A DNA stretch of 64,000 nt from positions 186,001 through 250,000 of the forward strand of contig JARCOQ010000099.1 in NCBI GenBank assembly GCA_029207755.1. Reading direction: 5' to 3'. Positions 11,561 through 25,790 of the stretch are shown in pieces. Each line of letters starts with the position of its first letter. Positions within the stretch are counted from its first letter, which is position 1. The notes below the pieces were generated by a model. It had not been told where the DNA came from. It ran no database searches and saw only the letters and a list, made by a program, of their open reading frames with translations. The position numbers were made by a program, and so were the translations under genes. The stretch is from Chamaea fasciata (taxonomy: Eukaryota > Chordata > Aves > Passeriformes > Sylviidae).

Positions 11561-14500
11561 CATTTGTGCCCAACACCCTCTGCCGGGCACCCGGCCTCGG
11601 CCACCTACACTCCCGAACGGAACTGGATTTCTTCCAGATGCAAGCTGCCACAAGCTGGAAGCCTGGCTTCCCATGGAGGGCCAAAGGCCTCCTACAAACT
11701 GACATCAGGCACCTGGGCAGCTGACTTTACTTACCCCTGGAAAGAGGCCCTCATTTGTGCCCAACTCCTTCAGCCGGGCACCAGGCCTCGGTCACCTACG
11801 ATCCCGAACGGAACAGGATTTCTTCCAGATGCAAGCTGCCACAAGCTGGAAGCCTGGCATCCCTTGGACGGCCAAAGGCCTCCTACAAACTGAAATCAGG
11901 CACCTGGGCAGCTGACTTTACTTACCTTTGGAAACAGGCCATCCTTTGTGCCCAACTCCCTCTGCCGGGCACCTGGCCTCGGCCACCTACAATCCCGAAC
12001 GGAACAGGATTTCTTCCAGATGCAAGCTGCCACAAACTGGAAGACTAGCTTCCTTTAGAGGGCCAAAGGCCTGCTACAAACTGACATCAGGCACCTGGGC
12101 AGCTGACTTTACTTACTCCTGGAGCAACCCACCATTTGTGCCCAACTCCCTTAGCTGGGCACCAGGCCTCGGCCACGTACAATCCCGAACGGAACAGGAT
12201 TTCTTCCAGATGCAAGCTGCCACATTTAGGAAGCCTGGCTTTCCTTGGAGGGCCAAAGGCCTCCTACAAACTGACATCAGGCACCTGGGAATCTGACTTT
12301 ACTTACCCTTGGAAACAGGCCATCATTTGTGCCCAACTCCCTCTGCCGGGCACCCGGCTCCGCGCACCTACAATCCCGAACGGAATAGGATTTTTTCCAG
12401 ATGCAAGCTGCTACAAACTGGAAGACTAGCTTCCTTTAGAGGGCCAAATGCCTGCTACAAACTGACATCAGGCACCTGGGCACCTGACTTTACTTAGCCC
12501 TGGAAAGAAGCCATCCTTTGTGCCCAACTCCCTCAGCAGGGCACCCGGCTCTGGCCACCTACAATCCTGAACGGAACAGGATTTCTTCCAGATGCAAGCT
12601 GCCACAAGCAGGAAGCCTTGCTTCCCTTGAAGGGCCAAAGGCCTCCTACAAACTGACATCAGGCACCTGGGAATCTGACTTTACTTACCCTTGGAAACAG
12701 GCCATCATTTGTGCCCAACTGCCTCTGCCGGGCACCTGGCCTCGGCCACCTACAATCCCGAATGGAACAGAATTTCTTCCAGATGCAAGCTGCCACAAAC
12801 TGGAAGCCTGGCTTCCCTTGGAGGGCCAAAGGCCTCCTACAAACTGACATCAGGCACCTGGGCAGCTGACTTTACTTACTCCTGGAGCAACCCACCATTT
12901 GTGCCCAACTCCCTTAGCTGGGCACCAGGCCTCGGCCACGTACAATCCCGAATGGAGTAGGATTTCTTCCAGATGCAAGCTGCTACAAGTTGGAAGCCTG
13001 GCTTCCCTTGGAGTGCCAAAGGCCTCCTACAAACTGACATCAGGCACCTGGGCAGCTGACTTTACTTACCCCTAAAAACAGGCCATCCTTTGTTCCCAAC
13101 TCCCTCTGCCGGGCACTTGGCTCTGCGCACCTACAATCCCGAACGGAATAGGATTTTTTCCACATGCAATCTCCTACAAACTGGAAGACTAGCTTCCTTT
13201 AGAGGGCCAAATGCCTGCTACAAACTGACATCAGGCACCTGGGCAGCTGACTTTACTTACCCTTGGAAAGAAGCCATCCTTTGTGCCCAACTCCCTCTGC
13301 CGGGCACCTGGCCTCAGCCACCTACAATCCCGAACGGAACAGGATTCCTTCCAGATGCAAGCTGCCACAAGCTGGAAGCCTGGCTTCCCATGGAGGGCCA
13401 AAAGCCTCCTACAAACTGACATCAGGCACCTGGGCAGCTGACTTTACTTACCCCTGGAAACAGGCCATCCTTTGTTCCCATCTACCTCAGCAGGGTACCC
13501 GGCTCCGGCCACCTTCAATCCCGAACGGAACAGGATTTCTTCCAGATGCAAGCTGCCACAAACTGGAAGCCTGGCTTCCCTTGGAGTGCCAAAAGCCTCC
13601 TACAAACTGACATCAGGCACCTGGGCAGCTGACTTTACTTATTCCTAAAAACATGCCATCCTTTGCGCCCAACTCGCTCTGCCGGGCACCTGGCCTTGGC
13701 CACCTACAATCCCGAACGCAACAGGATTCCTTCCAGATGCAAGCTGCCACAAACTGGTAGACTTGCTTCCCTTGGAGGGCCAAAGGCCTCCTACAAACTG
13801 ACATCAGGCACCTGGGCAGCTGACTTTACTTTCCCCATGAAACAGGCCATCATTTGTGCCCAATTCCCTCTGCTGGGCACCTGGCCTCGGCCTCCTACAA
13901 TCCCGAACGAAACAGGATTTCTTCCAGATGCAAGCTGCCACAAACTGGAAGCCTGGCTTCCCATGGAGGGCCAAAGGCCTCCTACAAACTGACATCAGGC
14001 ACCTGGGCAGCTGACTTTACTTACCCCTGGAAACCGGCCATCATTTGAGCTCAACTCCCTCTGCCGGGCACCAGGCCTTGGCCCCCTACAATCCCGAACG
14101 GAACAGGAGTTCTTCCAGATGCAAGCTGCCACAAGCAGGAAACCTGGCTTCCCATGGAGGGCCAAAGGCCTCCTACAAACTGACATCAGGCACCTGGGCA
14201 GCTGACTTTACTTACCCCTGGAAACAGGACATCCTTTGTGCCCAACTCCCTCTGCCGGGCACCAGGCCTCGGCCACCTACAATCCCGAACGGAACAGGAT
14301 TTCTTCCAGATGCAAGCTGCCACAAACTGGAAGACAAGCTTCCCTTGGAGGGCCAAAGGCCTCCTACAAACTGACATCAGGCACCTGGGCAGCTGACTTT
14401 ACTTACCCCTGGAAACAGCCCATCCTTTGTGCCCAACTCCCCTGCCGGGCCCACAGCTTTGGCCACCTACAATCCCGAACGGAACAGGAGATCTTCCAGA

Positions 14501-14886
14501 TGCAAGCTGCCACAAGCTGGAAACGTGACTTCACTTGGAGGGCCAAAGGCCTCCTACAAACTGACATCAGGCACTTGGGCAGCTGACTTTACTTACCCCT
14601 GGAAACAGGCCATCCTTTGTGCCCAACTCCCTCTGCCGGGCACCTGGCCTCGGCCACCTACAATCCCGAACGGAAAAGGATTTCTTCCCGATGCAAACTG
14701 CCACTAGCTTGAAGCGTGGCCTCCCATGGAGGACCAAAGGCCTCCTACAAACTGACATCGGGCACTTGGGCAGCTGACTTTACTTTCCTCATGAAACAGG
14801 CCATCATTTGTGCCCAACTCCCTCTGCTGGGAACCTGGCCTCGGCCACCTACAATCCCGAACGGAACAGGATTTCTTCCAGATGCA

Positions 14887-15683
14887 AGCTGCCACAAACT
14901 GGAAGACTGGCTTCCTTTAGAGGGCCAAAGGCCTGCTACAACCTGACATCAGGCACCTGGGCAGCTGACTTTACTTACTCCTGGAGCAACCCACCTTTGG
15001 GCCCAACTCCCTTAGCTGGGCACCAGGCCTCGGCCACGTACAATCCCGAATGGAGTAGGATTTCTTCCAGATGCAAGCTGCTACAAGTTGGAAGCCTGGC
15101 TTCCCTTGGAGTGCCAAAGGCCTCCTACAAACTGACATCAGGCACCTGGGCAGCTGACTTTACTTACCCCTAAAAACAGGCCATCCTTTGTTCCCAACTC
15201 CCTCTGCCGGGCACTTGGCTCTGCGCACCTACAATCCCGAACGGAATAGGATTTTTTCCACATGCAATCTCCTACAAACTGGAAGACTAGCTTCCTTTAG
15301 AGGGCCAAATGCCTGCTACAAACTGACATCAGGCACCTGGGCAGCTGACTTTACTTACCCTTGGAAAGAAGCCATCCTTTGTGCCCAACTCCCTCTGCCG
15401 GGCACCTGGCCTCAGCCACCTACAATCCCGAACGGAACAGGATTCCTTCCAGATGCAAGCTGCCACAAGCTGGAAGCCTGGCTTCCCTTGGAGGGCCAAA
15501 AGCCTCCTACAAACTGACATCAGGCACCTGGGCAGCTGACTTTACTTACCCCTGGAAACAGGCCATCCTTTGTTCCCATCTACCTCAGCAGGGTACCCGG
15601 CTCCGGCCACCTTCAATCCCGAACGGAACAGGATTTCTTCCAGATGCAAGCTGCCACAAACTGGAAGCCTGGCTTCCCTTGGA
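14887..15683 (+). repeat. A-type leader before segment B copy 2
   Basis: Matches bases 1-798 at offset about 14,886, including TTTAGAGGGCC, the CTCCTGGAGCAACCCACC variant and the CCTAAAAACAGG variant. It then departs from segment A at the GGGCCAAAGGACTCC monomer. It therefore joins the opening of the A type to the body of the B type and marks an ancestral recombination point. Confidence 0.85.
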
Positions 15684-18600
15684 GGGCCAAAGGACTCCTA
15701 CAAACTGACATCAGGCACCTGGGCAGCTGACTTTATTTACCCCTGGAAACAGGCCATCCTTTGTGCCCAACTCCCTCTGCCGGGCACCAGGCCTCGCCCA
15801 CCTACAATCTTGAACGGAACAGGATTTCTTCCAGATGCAAGCTGCCACAAGCAGGAAGCCTGGCTTCCCATGGAGGGCCAAAGGCCTCCTACAAACTGAC
15901 ATCAGGCACCTGGGCAGATGACTTTACTTTCCTCATGAAACAGGCCATCATTTGTGCCCAACTCCCTCTGCCGGGCACCTGGCCTCGGCCACCTACAATC
16001 CCGAACGGAACAGGATTTCTTCCAGATACAAGCTGCCACAAACTTGAAGCCTGGCTTCCCTTGGAGGGCCAAAGGACTCCTACAAACTGACATCAGGCAC
16101 GTGGGCAGCAGACTTTACTTACCCCTGGAAACAGGCCATCCTTTGTGCCCAACTCCCTCTGCCGGGCACCTGGCCTCGGCCACCTACAATCCCGAACGGA
16201 ACAGGATTTCTTCCAGATGCAAGCTGCCACTAGCTGGAAGCCTGGCTTCCCATGGAGGACCAAAGGCCTCCTACAAACTGACATCAGGCACCTGGGCAGC
16301 TGACTTTACTTACCCCTGGAAACAGCCCATCCTTTGTGCCCAACTCCCCTGACGGGCCCACAGCTTTGGCCACCTAGAATCCCGAACGGAACAGGATTTC
16401 TTCCCGATGCAAGCTGCCACTGGCTGGAAGCCTGGCTTCCCATGGAGGACCAAAGGCCTCCTACAAACTGATATCAGGCACTTGGGCAGCTGACTTTACT
16501 TTCCTCATGAAACAGGCCATCATTTGTGCCCAACTCCCTCTGCTGGGAACCTGGCCTCGGCCACCTACAATCCCGAACGGAACAGAATTTCTTCCAGATG
16601 CAAGCTGCCTTGAACATAAAGACTAGCTTCCCTTGGAGGGCCAAAGGCCTCCTACAAACTGACATCAGGCACCTGGGCAGCTGACTTTACTTACCCCTGG
16701 AAACAGCCCATCCTTTGTGTTCAACTCCCTCAGCCAGGCACCCAGCTCCGACCACCTACAATCCCGAACGGAACAGGATTTCTTCCAGATGCAAGCTGCC
16801 ACAAGCTGGAAACGTGGCTTCACTTGGAGGGCCAAAGGCCTCCTACAAACTGACATCAGGCACTTGGGCAGCTGACTTTACTTACCCCTGGAAACAGGAC
16901 ATCCTTTGTGCCCAACTCCCTCAGCCGGGCACCCTGCTCCGGCCACCTACAATCCCGAACGGAACAGGATTTCTTCCAGATGCAAGCTGCCTTAAACAGG
17001 AAGACTAGCTTCCATTGGAGGGCCAAAGGCCTCCTACAAACTGACATCAGGCACCTGGGCAGCTGACTTTATTTACCCCTGGAAACAGGCCATCCTTTGT
17101 GCCCAACTCCCTCTGCCGGGCACCAGGCCTCGCCCACCTACAATCTTGAACGGAACAGGATTTCTTCCAGATGCAAGCTGCCACAAGCAGGAAGCCTGGC
17201 TTCCCATGGAGGGCCAAAGGCCTCCTACATACTGACATCAGGCACCTGGGCAGCTGACTTTACTTTCCTCATGAAACAGGCCATCATTTGTGCCCAACTC
17301 CGTCTGCCGGGCACCTGGCCTCGGCCACCTACAATCCCGAACGGAACAGGATTTCTTCCAGATGCAAGCTGCCACAAGCTGGAAACGTGGCTTCACTTGT
17401 AGGGCCAAAGGCCTCCTACAAACTGACATCAGGCACTTGGGCAGCTGACTTTATTTACCCCTGGAAACAGGCCATCCTTTGTGCCCAACTCCTTCTGCCG
17501 GGCACCAGGACTCGCCCACCTACAATCTTGAACGGAACAGGATTTCTTCCAGATGCAAGCTGCCACAAGCAGGAAGCCTGGCTTCCCATGGAGGGCCAAA
17601 GGCCTCCTACAAACTGACATCAGGCACCTGGGCAGCTGACTTTAATTACCCCTGGAAACAGGACATCCTTTGTGCCCAACACCCTCTGCCGGGCACCAGG
17701 CCTCGGCCACCTACAATCCCGAACGGAACAGGATTTCTTCCAGATGCATGCTGCCACAAGCTGGAAGCGTGGCTTTCCATGGAGGACCAAAGGCCTCCTA
17801 CAAACTGACATCAGGCACCTGGGGAGCTGACTTTACTTTCCTCATGAAACAGGCCATCATTTGTGCCCAACTCCCTCTGCTGGGCACCTGGCCTCGGCCT
17901 CCTACAATCCCGAACGAAACAGGATTTCTTCCAGATGCAAGCTGCCTTAAACAGGAAGACTAGCTTCCCTTAGAGGGCCAAAGGCCGCCTACAAACTGAC
18001 ATCAGGCACCTGGGCAGCTGACTTTATTTACCCCTGGAAACAGGCCATCCTTTGTGCCCAACTCCTTCTGCTGGGCACCAGGACTCGCCCACCTACAATC
18101 TTGAACGGAACAGGAGTTCTTCCAGATGCAAGCTGCCACAAGCAGGAAGCCTGGCTTCCCATGGAGGGCCAAAGGCCTCCTACAAACTGACATCAGGCAC
18201 CTGGGCAGCTGACTTTACTTACCCCTGGAAACAGCCCATCCTTTGTGTCCAACTCCCTCCGCCGGGCACCCAGCTCCGGACTCCTACAATCCCGAACAAA
18301 ACAGGATTTCTTCCAGATGCAAGCTGCCACAAGCAGGAAGCCTGGCTTCCCATGGAGGGCCAAAGGCCTCCTACAAACTGACATCAGGCACCTGGGCAGC
18401 TGACTTTACTTACCCCTGGAAACAGCCCATCCTTTGTGCCCAACTCCCCTGTCAGGCCCACAGCTTTGGCCACCTACAATCCCGAACGGAACAGGAGATC
18501 TTCCAGATGCAAGCTGCCACAAGCTGGAAACCTGGCTTCCCATGGAGGGCCAAAGGCCTCCTACAAACTGACATCAGGCACCTGGGCAGCTGACTTTACT

Positions 18601-19959
18601 TACCCGCTGGAAACAGGACATCCTTTGTGTCCAACTCCCTCAGCCAGGCACCCAGCTCCGGCCACCTACAATCCTGAACGGAACAGGATTTCTTCCAGAT
18701 GCAAACTGCCACAAGCAGGAAGCCTGGCTTCCCATGGAGGGCCAAAGGCCTCCTACAAACTGACATCAGGCACCTGCGCAGCTGACTTTATTTACCCCTG
18801 GAAACAGGCCATCCTTTGTGCCCAACTCCCTCTGCCGGGCACCAGGCCTCGCCCACCTACAATCTTGAACGGAACAGGATTTCTTCCAGATGCAAGCTGC
18901 CACAAGCAGGAAGCCTGGCTTCCCATGGAGGGCCAAAGGCCTCCTACATACTGACATCAGGCACCTGGGCAGCTGACTTTACTTTCCTCATGAAACAGGC
19001 CATCATTTGTGCCCAACTCCCTCTGCCGGGCACCTGGCCTCGGCCACCTACAATCCCGAACGGAACAGGATTTCTTCCAGATACAAGCTGCCACAAACTT
19101 GAAGCCTGGCTTCCCTTGGAGGGCCAAATGACTCCTACAAACTGACATCAGGCACGTGGGCAGCAGACTTTACTTACCCCTGGAAACAGGACATCCTTTG
19201 TGCCCAACTCCCTCTGCCGGGCACCTGGCCGCGGCCACCTACAATCCCGAACGGAACAGGATTTCTTCCCGATGCAAGCTGCCACTAGCTGGAAGCCTGG
19301 CTTCCCATGGAGGACCAAAGGCCTCCTACAAACTGACATCAGGCACTTGGGCAGCTGACTTTACTTTCCTCATGAAACAGGCCATCATTTGTGCCTACCT
19401 CCCTCTGCTGGGAACCTGGCCTCGGCCACCTACAATCCCGAACGGAACAGGATTTCTTCCAGATGCACACTGCCACAAACTGGAAGCCTGGCTTCCCATG
19501 GAGGGCCAAAGGCCGCCTACAAACTGACATCAGGCACCTGGGCAGCTGACTTTACTTACCCCTGGAAACAGCCCATCCTTTTTGTTCAACTCCCTCAGCC
19601 AGGCACCCAGCTCCGACCACCTACAATCCCGAACGGAACAGGATTTCTTCCAGATGCAAGCTGCCACAAGCTGGAAACGTGGCTTCACTTGGAGGGCCAA
19701 AGGCCTCCTACAAACTGACATCAGGCACTTGGGCAGCTGACTTTACTTACCCCTGGAAACAGGACATCCTTTGTGCCCAACTCCCTCTGCCGGGCACCAG
19801 GCCTCGGCCACCTACAATCCTGAACGGAACAGTATTTCTTCCAGATGCAAGCTGCCTTAAACAGGAAGACTAGCTTCCCTTGGAGGGCCAAAGGCCTCCT
19901 ACAAACTGAAATCAGGCACCTGGGCAGCTGACTTTATTTACCCCTGGAAACAGGCCATC

Positions 19960-22900
19960 CTTTGTGCCCAAACTCCGTGTGGCGGGCACCCGGCATATGA
20001 CCACCTTCAATCCCGAAAGGAACAGATTTCTTCAGATGCAAGCTGCCACAAACTGGAAGCCTGGCTTCGCATGGAGGGCCAAAGGCCTCCTACAAACTGA
20101 CATCAGGCACGTGGCTAGGTGACTTTACTTACTCCTGGAAAGAGGCCATCCTTTGTGCCCAACTCCACGGCCAGGCACCCGGGCTCGGCCACCTACAATC
20201 CCGAACGGAACAGGATTTCTTCCAGATGCAAGCTTCCACATGTTGGAAGCGCGGCTTCCCTTGGAGGGCCAAAGGCCTCCTACAAACTGACATCAGGCAC
20301 CTGGGCAGCTGACTTTACATACCCCTGGAAACAGGCCATCCTTTGTGCCCAACTCCCTCTGCCGGGTACCCGGCCTCGGCCACCTACAATCCCGAACGGA
20401 ACAGAATTCTTCCAGATGCAAGCTGCACAAGTTGGAAGCCTGGCTTCCTTGGAGGGCCAAAGGCCTCCTACAAACTGACATCAGGCACCTGGGCAGCTGA
20501 CTTTCCTTACCCCTGGAAACACGCCATCCTTTGTGCCCAACTCCCTCTGTCGGGCACCTGGCCTCAGCCACATACAATCCCTAACAAAACTGGATTTCTT
20601 CCAGATGCCAGCTGACACAAGCTGGAAGGCTAGCTTCTCTTGGAGGGCCCAAAAGGCCTCCTACAAACTGACATCAGGCACCTGGGCAGCTGACTTTATT
20701 TGACCCTGGAAACAGGCCATCCTTTGTGCCCAACTCCCTCTGCCGGGCACTCGGCCTCGGCCACCTAAAATCTTGAAGGGAACAGGATATCTTCCAGATG
20801 CAAGCTGCCACAAGTTGGAAGCCCGGCTTCCCTTGGAGGGCCAAAGGCCTCCTAAAACTGACATCAGGCTCGTGGACAGGAGACTTAACCCAATCCCTGG
20901 AAAGAAGCCATCCTTTGTGCCCAACTCCCTCGGTGAGGCAGGCGGCATCAGCCACCTACAATCCCGAACGGAACAGGATTTCTTCCAGATGGAAGCTGCC
21001 ACAAGCTGGAAGGCTGGCTTCCTTGGAGGGCCAAAGGCCTCCTACAAACTGACATCAGGCACCTGGGCAGCTGACTTTACTTACCCCTGGAAACAGGCCA
21101 TCCTTTGTTCCCAACTCCCTCTGCCGGGCACCCGGCTTGGGAACCTACAATCTTGAACGGAACAGGATTTCTTCCAGATGCAAGCTGCCTTGAGCAGGAA
21201 GACTAGCATCACTTGGACAGCCAAAGGCCTGCTACAAACTGACATCAGGCACCTGGGCAGCTGACTTTACTTACCCGTGGAAACAGGCCATCCTTTGTGC
21301 CCAACTCCCTCAGCCGGGCACCAGGCCTCGGTCACCTACGATGCCAAACGGAACAGGATTTCTTCAAGATGCAAGCTGCCACAAGCTAGAAGCCTGGCTG
21401 CTCTTGGAGGGCCAAAGGCCTCCTACATACTGACATCAGGCACCTGGGCAGCAGCCTTTACTTACCTATGGAAACAGGTAATCCTTTGTGCCCAACTCCC
21501 TCTGCCGGGCACCCAGGCTCGGCCACCTACATTCCTTAACGGAACAGGATTTCTTCCAGATGCAAGCAGCCACAATTCTGAAGCCTGTTTTCGCGTAGAG
21601 CGCCAAAGGCCTCCTACAAACTGACATCCGGCACCTGGGCAGCTGACTTTACTTACCCCTGTAAAGAAGCACTCCTTTGAGACCAACTTTGTGTGGCGGG
21701 CTCACGACTCCGACATCTAAAATCCCGAACGGAACAGGATTTCTCGTAGATGCAAGCTGTCACAAGTTGGAAGCCTGGCTTCCCGTGGAGGGCCAAAGGC
21801 CTCCTACAAACTGAAATCAGGCACCTGGCAGCTGACTTTACTTACCCCTGGAAAGAGGCCCTCATTTGTGCCCAACTCCTTCAGCCGGGCACCAGGCCTC
21901 GGTCACCTACGATCCCGAACGAACAGGATTTCTTCCAGATGCAAGCTGCCACAAGCTGGAAGCCTGGCATCCCTTGGACGGCCAAAGGCCTCCTACAAAC
22001 TGAAATCAGGCACCTGGGCAGCTGACTTTACTTACCTTTGGAAACAGGCCATCCTTTGTGCCCAACTCCCTCTGCCGGGCACCTGGCCTCGGCCACCTAC
22101 AATCCCGAACGGAACAGGATTTCTTCCAGATGCAAGCTGCCACAAACTGGAAGACTAGCTTCCTTTAGAGGGCCAAAGGCCTGCTACAAACTGACATCAG
22201 GCACCTGGGCAGCTGACTTTACTTACTCCTGGAGCAACCCACCATTTGTGCCCAACTCCCTTAGCTGGGCACCAGGCCTCGGCCACGTACAATCCCGAAC
22301 GGAACAGGATTTCTTCCAGATGCAAGCTGCCACATTTAGGAAGCCTGGCTTCCCTTGGAGGGCCAAAGGCCTCCTACAAACTGACATCAGGCACCTGGGA
22401 ATCTGACTTTACTTACCCTTGGAAACAGGCCATCATTTGTGCCCAACTCCCTCTGCCGGGCACCCGGCTCCGCGCACCTACAATCCCGAACGGAATAGGA
22501 TTTTTTCCAGATGCAAGCTGCTACAAACTGGAAGACTAGCTTCCTTTAGAGGGCCAAATGCCTGCTACAAACTGACATCAGGCACCTGGGCAGCTGACTT
22601 TATTTACCCCTGGAAAGAAGCCATCCTTTGTGCCCAACTCCCTCAGCAGGGCACCCGGCTCTGGCACCTACAATCCCGAACGGAACAGGATTTCTTCCAG
22701 ATGCAAGCTGCCACAAGCAGGAAGCCTTGCTTCCCTTGAAGGGCCAAAGGCCTCCTACAAACTGACATCAGGCACCTGGGAATCTGACTTTACTTACCCT
22801 TGGAAACAGGCCATCATTTGTGCCCAACTGCCTCTGCCGGGCACCTGGCCTCGGCCACCTACAATCCCGAATGGAACAGAATTTCTTCCAGATGCAAGCT

Positions 22901-24110
22901 GCCACAAACTGGAAGCCTGGCTTCCCTTGGAGGGCCAAAGGCCTCCTACAAACTGACATCAGGCACCTGGGCAGCTGACTTTACTTACTCCTGGAGCAAC
23001 CCACCATTTGTGCCCAACTCCCTTAGCTGGGCACCAGGCCTCGGCCACGTACAATCCCGAATGGAGTAGGATTTCTTCCAGATGCAAGCTGCTACAAGTT
23101 GGAAGCCTGGCTTCCCTTGGAGTGCCAAAGGCCTCCTACAAACTGACATCAGGCACCTGGGCAGCTGACTTTACTTACCCCTAAAAACAGGCCATCCTTT
23201 GTTCCCAACTCCCTCTGCCGGGCACTTGGCTCTGCGCACTTACAATCCCGAACGGAATAGGATTTTTTCCACATGCAATCTCCTACAAACTGGAAGACTA
23301 GCTTCCTTTAGAGGGCCAAATGCCTGCTACAAACTGACATCAGGCACCTGGGCAGCTGACTTTACTTACCCTTGGAAAGAAGCCATCCTTTGTGCCCAAC
23401 TCCCTCTGCCGGGCACCTGGCCTCAGCCACCTACAATCCCGAACGGAACAGGATTCCTTCCAGATGCAAGCTGCCACAAGCTGGAAGCCTGGCTTCCCTT
23501 GGAGGGCCAAAAGCCTCCTACAAACTGACATCAGGCACCTGGGCAGCTGACTTTACTTACCCCTGGAAACAGGCCATCCTTTGTTCCCATCTACCTCAGC
23601 AGGGTACCCGGCTCCGGCCACCTTCAATCCCGAACGGAACAGGATTTCTTCCAGATGCAAGCTGCCACAAACTGGAAGCCTGGCTTCCCTTGGAGTGCCA
23701 AAAGCCTCCTACAAACTGACATCAGGCACCTGGGCAGCTGACTTTACTTATTCCTAAAAACATGCCATCCTTTGCGCCCAACTCGCTCTGCCGGGCACCT
23801 GGCCTCGGCACCTACAATCCCGAACGCAACAGGATTCCTTCCAGATGCAAGCTGCCAACAACTGGTAGACTTGCTTCCCTTGGAGGGCCAAAGGCCTCCT
23901 ACAAACTGACATCAGGCACCTGGGCAGCTGACTTTACTTTCCTCATGAAACAGGCCATCATTTGTGCCCAATTCCCTCGGCTGGGCACCTGGCCTCGGCC
24001 TCCTACAATCCCGAACGAAACAGGATTTCTTCCAGATGCAAGCTGCCACAAACTGGAAGCCTGGCTTCCCATGGAGGGCCAAAGGCCTCCTACAAACTGA
24101 CATCAGCACC
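19960..24110. other. Cluster of single-base indels in segment B copy 2
   Basis: Compared with copies 1 and 3, this stretch has many one-base changes. They include GCCCAAACTCC (+1), GACCACC (+1), ACAGATTTCTTCAGATG (-2), CTTCCTTGG (-1, twice), GGGCCCAAAAGG (+2), TAACCCAATCC (+1), CACCTGGCAGC (-1), CGAACGAACAGG (-1), CTCTGGCACC (-1), CCTCGGCACC (-1) and CATCAGCACC (-1). Most are in runs of two to five identical bases. The pattern resembles residual long-read consensus error but could be real. Confidence 0.75.
20603..21810 (+). repeat. Divergent monomer cluster, copy 2
   Basis: The same variants as 10300-11500 at offset about 10,303. The last monomer, with CATGTATCTGGC, is missing and the array jumps to a GAAATCAGGCACCTGG monomer, a loss of one monomer. 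Several one-base homopolymer changes lie inside, for example CTTCCTTGG for CTTCCCTTGG and GGGCCCAAAAGG for GGGCCAAAGG. Confidence 0.85.
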
Positions 24111-24993
24111 TGGGCAGCTGACTTTACTTACCCCTGGAAACAGGCCATCATTTGAGCTCAACTCCCTCTGCCGGGCACCAGGCCTTGGCCCCCTACAATC
24201 CCGAACGGAACAGGAGTTCTTCCAGATGCAAGCTGCCACAAGCAGGAAACCTGGCTTCCCATGGAGGGCCAAAGGCCTCCTACAAACTGACATCAGGCAC
24301 CTGGGCAGCTGACTTTACTTACCCCTGGAAACAGGACATCCTTTGTGCCCAACTCCCTCTGCCGGGCACCAGGCCTCGGCCACCTACAATCCCGAACGGA
24401 ACAGGATTTCTTCCAGATGCAAGCTGCCACAAACTGGAAGACAAGCTTCCCATGGAGGGCCAAAGGCCTCCTACAAACTGACATCAGGCACCTGGGCAGC
24501 TGACTTTACTTACCCCTGGAAACAGCCCATCCTTTGTGCCCAACTCCCCTGCCGGGCCCACAGCTTTGGCCACCTACAATCCCGAACGGAACAGGAGATC
24601 TTCCAGATGCAAGCTGCCACAAGCTGGAAACGTGACTTCACTTGGAGGGCCAAAGGCCTCCTACAAACTGACATCAGGCACTTGGGCAGCTGACTTTACT
24701 TACCCCTGGAAACAGGCCATCCTTTGTGCCCAACTCCCTCTGCCGGGCACCTGGCCTCGGCCACCTACAATCCCGAACGGAACAGGATTTCTTCCCGATG
24801 CAAACTGCCACTAGCTTGAAGCGTGGCCTCCCATGGAGGACCAAAGGCCTCCTACAAACTGACATCGGGCACTTGGGCAGCTGACTTTACTTTCCTCATG
24901 AAACAGGCCATCATTTGTGCCCAACTCCCTCTGCTGGGAACCTGGCCTCGGCCACCTACAATCCCGAACGGAACAGGATTTCTTCCAGATGCA

Positions 24994-25790
24994 AGCTGCC
25001 ACAAACTGGAAGACTAGCTTCCTTTAGAAGGCCAAAGGCCTGCTACAACCTGACATCAGGCACCTGGGCAGCTGACTTTACTTACTCCTGGAGCAACCCA
25101 CCCTTTGTGCCCAACTCCCTTAGCTGGGCACCAGGCCTCGGCCACGTACAATCCCGAATGGAGTAGGATTTCTTCCAGATGCAAGCTGCTACAAGTTGGA
25201 AGCCTGGCTTCCCTTGGAGTGCCAAAGGCCTCCTACAAACTGACATCAGGCACCTGGGCAGCTGACTTTACTTACCCCTAAAAACAGGCCATCCTTTGTT
25301 CCCAACTCCCTCTGCCGGGCACTTGGCTCTGCGCACCTACAATCCCGAACGGAATAGGATTTTTTCCACATGCAATCTCCTACAAACTGGAAGACTAGCT
25401 TCCTTTAGAGGGCCAAATGCCTGCTACAAACTGACATCAGGCACCTGGGCAGCTGACTTTACTTACCCTTGGAAAGAAGCCATCCTTTGTGCCCAACTCC
25501 CTCTGCCGGGCACCTGGCCTCAGCCACCTACAATCCCGAACGGAACAGGATTCCTTCCAGATGCAAGCTGCCACAAGCTGGAAGCCTGGCTTCCCTTGGA
25601 GGGCCAAAAGCCTCCTACAAACTGACATCAGGCACCTGGGCAGCTGACTTTACTTACCCCTGGAAACAGGCCATCCTTTGTTCCCATCTACCTCAGCAGG
25701 GTACCCGGCTCCGGCCACCTTCAATCCCGAACGGAACAGGATTTCTTCCAGATGCAAGCTGCCACAAACTGGAAGCCTGGCTTCACTTGG
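24994..25790 (+). repeat. A-type leader before segment B copy 3
   Basis: Matches 14887-15683 at offset 10,107-10,108 and bases 1-798 at offset about 24,993, with the same leader variants. Small differences include AGAAGGCC for AGAGGGCC near 25026. Confidence 0.85.

Larger units (their letters stand above)
5204..14886 (+). repeat. Segment B, copy 1
   Basis: About 50 monomers matching 16081-24993 in order, at offset 10,877 on the left, 9,730 after 7508, 10,303 from about 8133, and 10,107-10,110 beyond about 11700. Each step is a whole number of monomers, give or take a few single-base indels. The left boundary is marked by the CACGTGGGCAGCAGAC variant near 5222. This copy holds the internal repeat at 5787-7592 and the divergent monomers at 10300-11560. 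Confidence 0.88.
15684..24993 (+). repeat. Segment B, copy 2
   Basis: Second copy of the B monomer order. It carries a single version of the block that occurs twice in copy 1 (16664-17322). Relative to copy 1 it has three extra monomers (573 bases) between about 17820 and 18390, and it lacks one monomer near 21810. It contains an unusual density of one-base indels between about 19960 and 24110. Confidence 0.87.
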
